Below are positions 57,543 through 64,000 of a stretch of DNA of 64,000 nt, one piece after another. Position 1 is the stretch's first letter; every line of letters starts with the position of its first letter. Below the pieces are notes generated by a model that made no database searches, had not been told where the DNA came from, and saw only the letters and a program-made list of their open reading frames with translations. Source of the DNA: Collybiopsis luxurians FD-317 M1 (lineage: Eukaryota > Basidiomycota > Agaricomycetes > Agaricales > Omphalotaceae); NCBI GenBank assembly GCA_000827265.1, contig KN834769.1, positions 295,996 through 359,995 on the forward strand, in the 5' to 3' direction. A program made the translations under genes and the position numbers.

Positions 57543-60232
57543 ATGTCCTTCTCAAACGCTCAAGGGTTCACGATCAATGGCGGATCGTTTAATAGTGTTA
57601 CTGGTGACTTATATAACATTCATTCTATGCGCGGAAAAGATGAAGATCAGGATTCTCGTGCGTATTTCGCTCAGTGCCTCACCTATCGCCCAGACTGAGC
57701 GTTATCCTTCGCAGCTGGGAAAGGCCTTGAAATTCTCTATCAGAACGCTGTGGCCGGCGCTGCTCACAACGCCGAGCAGCGTTTCCCTCCTCCCAATATT
57801 CATCCTGGCACTCGTGTCCAGATACTCGAGATTCTGCGGAATTGGATTAATATCAGTGGAACATCTCCCATCTACTGGCTCTCTGGCGCTGCAGGCATTG
57901 GTAAATCTGCCGTAGCTCAAACCATCGCGGAAGAATTCGCCAACAGTCATCTCGCTGCCAGTTTCTTCTTTTCACGGTCAGACCCTACACGAAATGATTT
58001 GAAACGTTTCTTCACTACCATTGCTCTCCAACTAGTGACGTCTCATATTCTTGGCCCCCTTCTCTCAGAATTTGTTGATCTCATTATCCGTAACAACCGT
58101 AATATCATCCACGCCAGCCTGGAGCAACAATTTCGGGAACTCATAGTAAAGCCTTGCAACCAACTGAATGCAGAACAATGGAAGAACTTTCCCCCACTGA
58201 TTGTGATTGATGGGCTTGATGAATGCATTGACATTGCATCTCAGGAGCGTCTTCTTACCATCATTCGCGAGGCTCAATCGAGCTTAATGCTGCCATTCAA
58301 GTTCCTAATTTGCAGCAGGCCTGAGCCGCGCATTCGCAATGCATTCGATCACCAGGATTTTCGTGCCATAGTAGCTCGCAATGACCTAGGTGAAGAATTT
58401 GAATCTGGGGTGGACCTTACTAGGTATCTCTGTGACGAGTTCAATAGAATTCGACAAGACCATGGACCTGCTATGGTGCATGTATCTGAAAACTGGCCTG
58501 GTGAAGGAATTGTACGACAACTAGTACGGAGGGCATGTGGCCAGTTTATTTATGCAGCTACTGTCCTCAAGTATGTTGGAGATTATCATGGTTTGCCCAC
58601 TGAGCAGCTACAGATAATTCTCAACATCACTGTTCCTGAAGATCATGATTCGCCTTATCCTGACCTGGATGTGCTATATCTGCAGATTCTCTCAGTGTGC
58701 AAGCAGAAAGAGCTCCTCCTTGATGTGCTGGCTCATCTTTTGAACAAATCACACCCAGTTGTATTTCCTGAACGAGAGCATTTACTCTCTAGGCCACCTT
58801 ATATTGAAAGTCTCTTTTACCTTCCAAAGGGGAAGGTTAGGATGCTGCTTTTTGGACTACACTCAGTTTTGTACATTCCAGATAAAGACTCTGAAGATAT
58901 TACAGTCCGGCATTCATCTTTTGTTGACTTTTTAACAGACAAAAAGCGCTCTGGGAGCTACTATCTGAACAAATCACTATCAGAGGACATGAGACATGAG
59001 CAGATTGCATTCTATCAAATGAAACATATCTCATTTTCAATCAAGAATTACCAAAATCTATTGTGAGTGTCACATCTTTCTTTTCTGCATTTGATTGAAC
59101 CAATATTGCCTGTGCCAGCATATATCCAAAATTTGATGACTATGCATGGAATTACTGGTATGCTCATTGCCAGCAGGTTTATGGATTTATCAGCAGCAGA
59201 CTTCTCCATGCATTGGAACATTTTGACATTAACAGCTTCCTGAACATTGCTGTACAGCGCCAAAATTGTAACTTGGAAGTATCATGTATTGTTCTCAGAA
59301 AATACCTCAATGCTCTCAATAATATTGCCATGTGGGCCAGATATGTCAGTCTTTCTTCTCCCCCTTTTCCAACATCTGTGCTAGTTTTGATGCAATTTTG
59401 GACCAATTTTTGGTCATTCATAGATTCATGGATTCTTTCTAAATCAAGATCCAAGCCATTCACTGGTACTCAATGCATTAGTCCAACAATACTCCCAGTT
59501 TGACCGAGGACTCCGAGTGGAGATACCTGATAGTAATAGGGACAGTTGGATGATGATGGTATCAGTGCTCAAATACAATCTCTGCCTATTCCAATCCAGT
59601 CCCTTGGTAATATCTGCCCTCCTGGATAATGGATTAAGCACAAATCAAATTTCCAACATTTTAAATTCTCCATGGCCCTGTCCACCTATCCTACCTTTGG
59701 ATCAGTTTGATTCCAGTCCCGACAAGTTCAAGTCAGGGCTTCATTCCAACACCATCCCCATTGAATTTGTGGAATGTAACAAGTGCATTGGGCTGCAATG
59801 TCTGCAAATTCTTCAAGATCCATTGCAAAATGCCTCAGATGTAGTCACCTATGCCAAGTCTTATTGGATTGACCACATTCTGGTGAATTCTCCATCCTCT
59901 TCAGAGCAGACTGAAATTTTCCAAACTTTGATGGAAAGTATTTCTGCTATACAAACCAGTGCGGATGCAAGAAAAGCAATTGCGTGGGCCGAGGTATGGG
60001 TTTTGAAACAATTTTCTTCATAAAATTCTCCAAAATTCAAGGTTTTTTTTACTAGAATTCCGGGTATGCCGGTCAGATCAACATTCTTCATGAGCGATTG
60101 CAGGAGCTCCAGAATATGGAGGGGATACAAATCAAGGAACCGTGGAAGCAGAGAATGAAAGATACGGAGCAGAAAAAACCGAGACCCAGGAAACATTGGA
60201 CCGATGAATTATTTTGTGGCATTAAACTTTAG
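57543..60232 (+). CDS. NACHT-domain NTPase (NLR-like), gene 2
   Basis: Exons: 57543..57657, 57715..59062, 59119..59344, 59424..59993, 60056..60232, all GT..AG, 811 residues. The N-terminal peptide is MSFSNAQGFTINGGSF then NSVTGD; it keeps the same pattern as gene 1 with different residues. Linker GKGLEILYQNAVAGAA and FPPPNIHPGTR. Walker A GAAGIGKS at 96-103; Walker B LIVIDGLDEC at 200-209; CSRPEPRIR. The helical C-terminal half aligns with gene 1. The tail lacks the DMEEQ repeats of gene 1 but keeps the end motif KPRPRKHWTDE. Intron positions match gene 1. Likely signalling NTPase of the STAND class; ligand and output unknown. Confidence 0.88.
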
Positions 60233-60545
60233 TTGTTAGAGCATAGTCTATACGACCGCATCGCGTATTGGTGTCCTGCAGTGGTAACCCCGTGATCCTT
60301 CCACAAGACCATAGATGTGGCTGAGGGTATATGCATCTTTTACTTCCGTGCGGGTACCTTTTGCAGATATCTTTTCTCTCTCATTTTCTTTATTTCACTT
60401 CCTCATCCTTCTTCCGGTCGCTATATATCTTAGTCAATAGTTTCCCTTTTGCCCCTAAGAACCTTTGTATTGTTCTGAGGGTATGTGTCTCTTTCTCTTT
60501 TATTTATTTCTATACTTACGAATACCTATAGTCTGCGTGTACTTA
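60233..60545. other. 3' flank of NACHT gene 2
   Basis: No gene. A ~40-bp segment (GAACCTTTGTATTGTTxTGAG at about 60460) recurs at about 61838 on the other side of the palindromic element. Confidence 0.4.
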
Positions 60546-61813
60546 CACTGTGGGGAATTCATGATTATGGGTAGGGGAGCATGTTAAGGTAATCCAGAGG
60601 CTGAGAAAAAAAAGCTCTCAATCACTGCCCCGCAATAATTTAATATAGATTTACAATATTTTTAATTAGACAAATATGGGGTAATGCAAGTGTAATTTAT
60701 TATAGCCTTGACCAAAGTTTGGTGCCATTAGGCTTGAAATAATACCACCGGCAAGTCAGAATTGCCCCACCAAGAATTGTAAAACTAATATTCAATTATT
60801 TATTGGGCTACTGTATGAACATTATGTAGCCTATTTTAACTGGGATTTTTTAGAATATTTGCTTTGCAATGGGTAAGGTATCATTTAAAATGTTGGCTCA
60901 CTGGCCTGCCTGTGTATTTTTAAAATTTTGTCAATCAAACTCCGGCGCAAAAATATGCAGAATTTATTAAATAATCTCGCTGAGATTATTTATCGGCGAC
61001 GTCGAGACTTCGGCATGTAATGACATCAAAGATATCGAGATGCCGAGACGGCTTGACCTCCCCGATATCGAGATGTCGAGANNNNNNNNNNNNNNNNNNN
61101 NNNNNNNNNNNNNNNNNNNNNNNNNNNNNNNNNNNNNNNNNNNNNNNNNNNNNNNNNNNNNNNNNNNNNNNNNNNNNNNNNNNNNNNNNNNNNNNNNNNN
61201 NNNNNNNNNNNNNNNNNNNNNNNNNNNNNNNNNNNNNNNNNNNNNNNNNNNNNNNNNNNNNNNNNNNNNNNNNNNNNNNNNNNNNNNNNNNNNNGGGAGG
61301 TCAAGCCGTCTCGGCATCTCGATATCTTTGATGTCATTACATGCCGAAGTCTCGACGTCGCCGATAAATAAATCTCAGCGAGATTATTTAATAAATTCTG
61401 CATATTTTTGCGCCGGAGTTTGATTGACAAAATTTTAAAAATACACAGGCAGGCCAGTGAGCCAACATTTTAAATGATACCTTACCCATTGCAAAGCAAA
61501 TATTCTAAAAAATCCCAGTGAAAATAGGCTACATAATGTTCATACAGTAGCCCAATAAATAATTGAATATTAGTTTTACAATTCTGGGTGGGGCAATTCT
61601 GACTTGCCAGTGGCATTATTTCAAGCCTAATGGCACCAAACTTTGGTCAAGGCTATAATAAATTACACTTGCATTACCCCATATTTGTCTAATTAAAAAT
61701 ATTGTAAATCTATATTAAATTATTGCGGGGCAGTGATTGAGAGCTTTTTTTTTCTCAGCCTCTGGATTACCTTAACATGCTCCCCCACCCGTAATCATGA
61801 ATTCCCCGCAGTG
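60546..61813. mobile_element. Palindromic (foldback-like) DNA element spanning an assembly gap
   Basis: Left arm 60546-61081 and right arm 61295-61813 are inverted copies of each other over more than 500 bp with few differences. Ends are CACTGTGGGGAATTC and GAATTCCCCGCAGTG. The trinucleotide TTA flanks both sides (60543-60545 and 61814-61816). The centre has repeated GATATCGAGATG-type units on both sides of the 213-N gap. No transposase. CACTG ends with a 3-bp duplication are compatible with the CACTA/EnSpm group or with Harbinger-like TTA targets. Confidence 0.8.
61082..61294. other. Assembly gap (213 N)
   Basis: Run of N at the centre of the palindrome, where a repeat array and hairpin would defeat assembly. 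Confidence 0.95.
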
Positions 61814-61816
61814 TTA

Positions 61817-62819
61817 CTTAGGACAATAGGTAATTGAGAACCTTTGTATTGTTGTGAGGTCTGTGTGTACTTACCTAGGACAATAGTATCTTGACATTAG
61901 TAACAGGCGGCAAGCACTTTGCGGGCTGGTCACCAGCCTAGTGGCTGTCGTCAATATGGTGGCATTCACTCTTACAGTAACCAGCGATACTTACGACCTG
62001 ATACTACGAACTTTGCTACGTCATGGTACTTGTAGCAAAACACTGAAATTGGTATCGCGCAGAAATACACAACCTGTACTTTCAGTTGCATCCTCAGTAC
62101 TACAGTAGTGTGTTCAGTTTTTGGGCTAACCTTATCACTTCCATGTAAAGGTAAATCTCCTTGAGTTTCCATAGTCTAGCCCTCCTTGCTTTCAGCCCTG
62201 ATTGCCAGTCTCCTTGCAAATCCGAGCCCACATTCAATGTTAATGTTAAATGGTGACCGAGATGTCCCATTGGCATAGATGCCGTGTCCACCTATTTTGG
62301 TATAGTAACCATCCTGGGATGAAGCAAGCCCCTAATGTATCTTGCTTCATACCAGGTGTGTATAGTAATCCTACTTTATGTGTTGTATCCCCTAACATAT
62401 CTTCAAATCATTGCAAAAGCGGTCTTGCAAAACTCTATCTCATTGAGGATTGTACGGCAGCTTAGAAGGCCTTGCGGAACAAGTACAAACCCAATAATAC
62501 TCTTTCCGCACTTACCATTATGTAACAAATAATTGGGAACTATGTCAACCTGGTGACAGTCCTGTTGCATGGCTCAAAGTCATGATCTAATTCTATAGTC
62601 ATCTTCAATACATACACTGCGGTAAACTGGGAGTTTTTCAGTCAAAAACTACTGTAATTAAATACAGGTAATAGTAATATTTTTTGCCTGAAAAAGGATC
62701 CAGAAATAGTTAGGTTTCACTCACAAAAAAAACCCTTATGGGAGAATAATATATAGTTGGGCATTTAAGTCATAATTTAAAAACATGCACTTTTTCCATC
62801 AGAGACTGTATCTTTTTTC
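61817..62819. other. Unassigned AT-rich stretch
   Basis: About 1 kb between the palindromic element and the NACHT relic. No gene recognised. Confidence 0.35.
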
Positions 62820-63905
62820 TCGATACAATTGCCACATGGGCCAAAGTTGTCAGTCTTCCCTCCCTTCCTTTTCATCATTTTTGCTAGTCCTGGTACGACT
62901 GTGCTTTTCATAGACCTGTGGAACCGCTCCATATCAGGAGTCAAAACATTTAGCACTGGTACTCGATGCATTGGCCCAACAATACTCCCAGTTTGACCAA
63001 GGATTCCAACTGGAAATAGCACCGGCTCAGGGTGACAGGAACACTCTGATGATGAAGATTTTAATGCTCAAATATGGTCTTTGCCTATTCCGATGCGATG
63101 CACAGATTGTTGGAGATAGAGATACAGCCTCAATTGTTCCGCGAAGATTATCCTATCGTACCAGTGCTCTTTCGGCCGTTTCTTACTTACCATTTCACTG
63201 ATTGTCTTATTGTATTGCCAATTTCTTATCTGTATGTAGAGTATATAGCATACAGAAATTTATTCGATAACTTTGCGCGTTTGCCAAGGGTTTCGCTATA
63301 AAATTGGATTCCGACCGAACTCTAAAGTTTAATCCAACACAGATTGTATCTGCCCTCCTGGATAATGAGTTAAGCTCAGTTCAAGTTGAAAACATATTAC
63401 ATTCTCCCTGGCTCTGTCCACCTATCCTGCCCTTGAATCAGATCAATTCTGGTCCTGAAGTATTCAGGTCAGGGCTTCATTCCAACACTGTCACCATTGA
63501 ATTTGTGGAATGTAACAAGCACATTGTGCTGCAATGTCTGCAAATTCTTTGACAACCATACCACAGTTCCAAGCAAGTTTGGACCTATGCCATGTTTGAA
63601 TGGATCAACCACTTGGTGAAATATCCACATTCATCTTCAGACCAGACTGAGATTCTTCAAGCTTTGATGCAAAATCTTTTCATTATACAAACCAGTGAGG
63701 ATGCAAGAAAAGCAATTGCATGGGCCGAGGTATGAGGCTTTAACCAATTTTCTTTGTAAAATTCTTCCCTGCTTTTCTAGGACTCTGGATATACTGGGCA
63801 GATCAAGGGTCTTTGTGAGCGATTCCAAGAGCTTGAGTACTTGTGGGGGCCATCGTGCTTCGCACGTGACATGTACGAGTCCGAATACCTTTCCAGAAAA
63901 TAAGT
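62820..63905 (+). pseudogene. NACHT gene 3 relic: C-terminal part only
   Basis: Aligns with exons 3 (end), 4 and 5 of NACHT gene 1 (48085-48840). Readable pieces: LDALAQQYSQFDQGFQLEIA, ALLDNELSSVQVENILHSPW, CPPILPLNQINSG and GLHSNTVTIEFVECNKHIVL. A nonsense change (CTT CAA to CTT TGA near 63550) ends exon 4 early, and a 228-bp element splits it. No NACHT, linker or N-terminal peptide lies upstream within the window. Confidence 0.8.
63110..63337. mobile_element. 228-bp MITE in the NACHT relic, 9-bp target duplication
   Basis: CACAGATTG occurs at 63101-63109 and 63338-63346, while NACHT gene 1 has a single CACAGATGA at this point (48326). The insert begins TTGGA and ends TCCAA. Nine-base duplications are usual for Mutator-like elements. 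Confidence 0.75.
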
Positions 63906-64000
63906 AGCTGAATGGTCAATTCCAAACTGTCATTGCTCAACCACTGCCTAGTGCCGACAAAAATTCATTGTTACGAGTCCGGAATGAAATGAAGGAATCG

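Noticed and set aside
61020..61380. Palindrome considered as a pure assembly fold-back error
   Set aside because: The arms differ at several positions and the outer ends carry a TTA duplication with matching CACTG termini, as expected of an element. An artefact is not fully excluded.
60967..61430. Open frames reading through the second N gap on both strands
   Set aside because: Artefacts of N bases and of the palindrome, which yields the same peptide on both strands.

Overview
The window is nuclear DNA of a filamentous basidiomycete, most likely an Agaricomycete. The evidence is short introns of about 50-60 bp with GT..AG ends and TTGAC/CTGAC-like branch sites, an EPL1 gene and an RTC4 gene of fungal type, secreted S53 and G1 acid peptidases, DUF6533-type membrane proteins, and NACHT NTPases with the basidiomycete GLExLYQNAVxGAA linker. 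There are two runs of N (19407-20365 and 61082-61294). No rRNA, tRNA or CRISPR was recognised.

Layout. 1-1364: 5' part of a DUF6533 membrane-protein gene (copy A, minus). 3239-11950: three tandem S53 (sedolisin/tripeptidyl-peptidase) copies on the minus strand. Only the middle one (6581-8561) is intact; the outer two carry frameshifts plus catalytic-residue substitutions. The array lies between two diverged copies of the 3' flank of EPL1 (2240-2950 and 12710-13350). 13365-16990: EPL1, the NuA4 scaffold subunit, in seven exons. 17250-24651: a tandem duplication of an unrecognised block plus a G1 (eqolisin) glutamic peptidase; two G1 genes are complete, and a false-looking third copy abuts the first N gap. 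26852-32250: two tandem WW-domain, Pro/Ser-rich proteins, each with a 12-nt microexon. 32975-36402: an RTC4-domain gene whose 3' end was caught in the WW duplication. 37534-42508: two tandem DUF6533 genes (copies B and C, plus).

From about 43 kb to the end the window is a dynamic accessory region. It holds two NACHT genes (46294-49062 and 57543-60232), an orphan copy of the NACHT promoter plus N-terminal peptide (49325-50105), a NACHT C-terminal pseudogene (62820-63905), two copies of a decayed minus-strand gene (R1, R2), and two copies of an unrecognised block (Y). At least six non-autonomous DNA elements are defined here by inverted termini and target-site duplications. Two are nested, and one is a 1.27-kb near-perfect palindrome across the second N gap.

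How it fits together: EPL1 and RTC4 look like conserved single-copy genes. Nearly everything between and after them has been tandemly duplicated, often with decay of all but one copy. The S53 and G1 families are both secreted acidic peptidases and plausibly serve extracellular protein breakdown. The NACHT genes are STAND-type NTPases of the kind linked to fungal non-self recognition; their short N-terminal peptide and its orphan copy are the most interesting candidates for follow-up.
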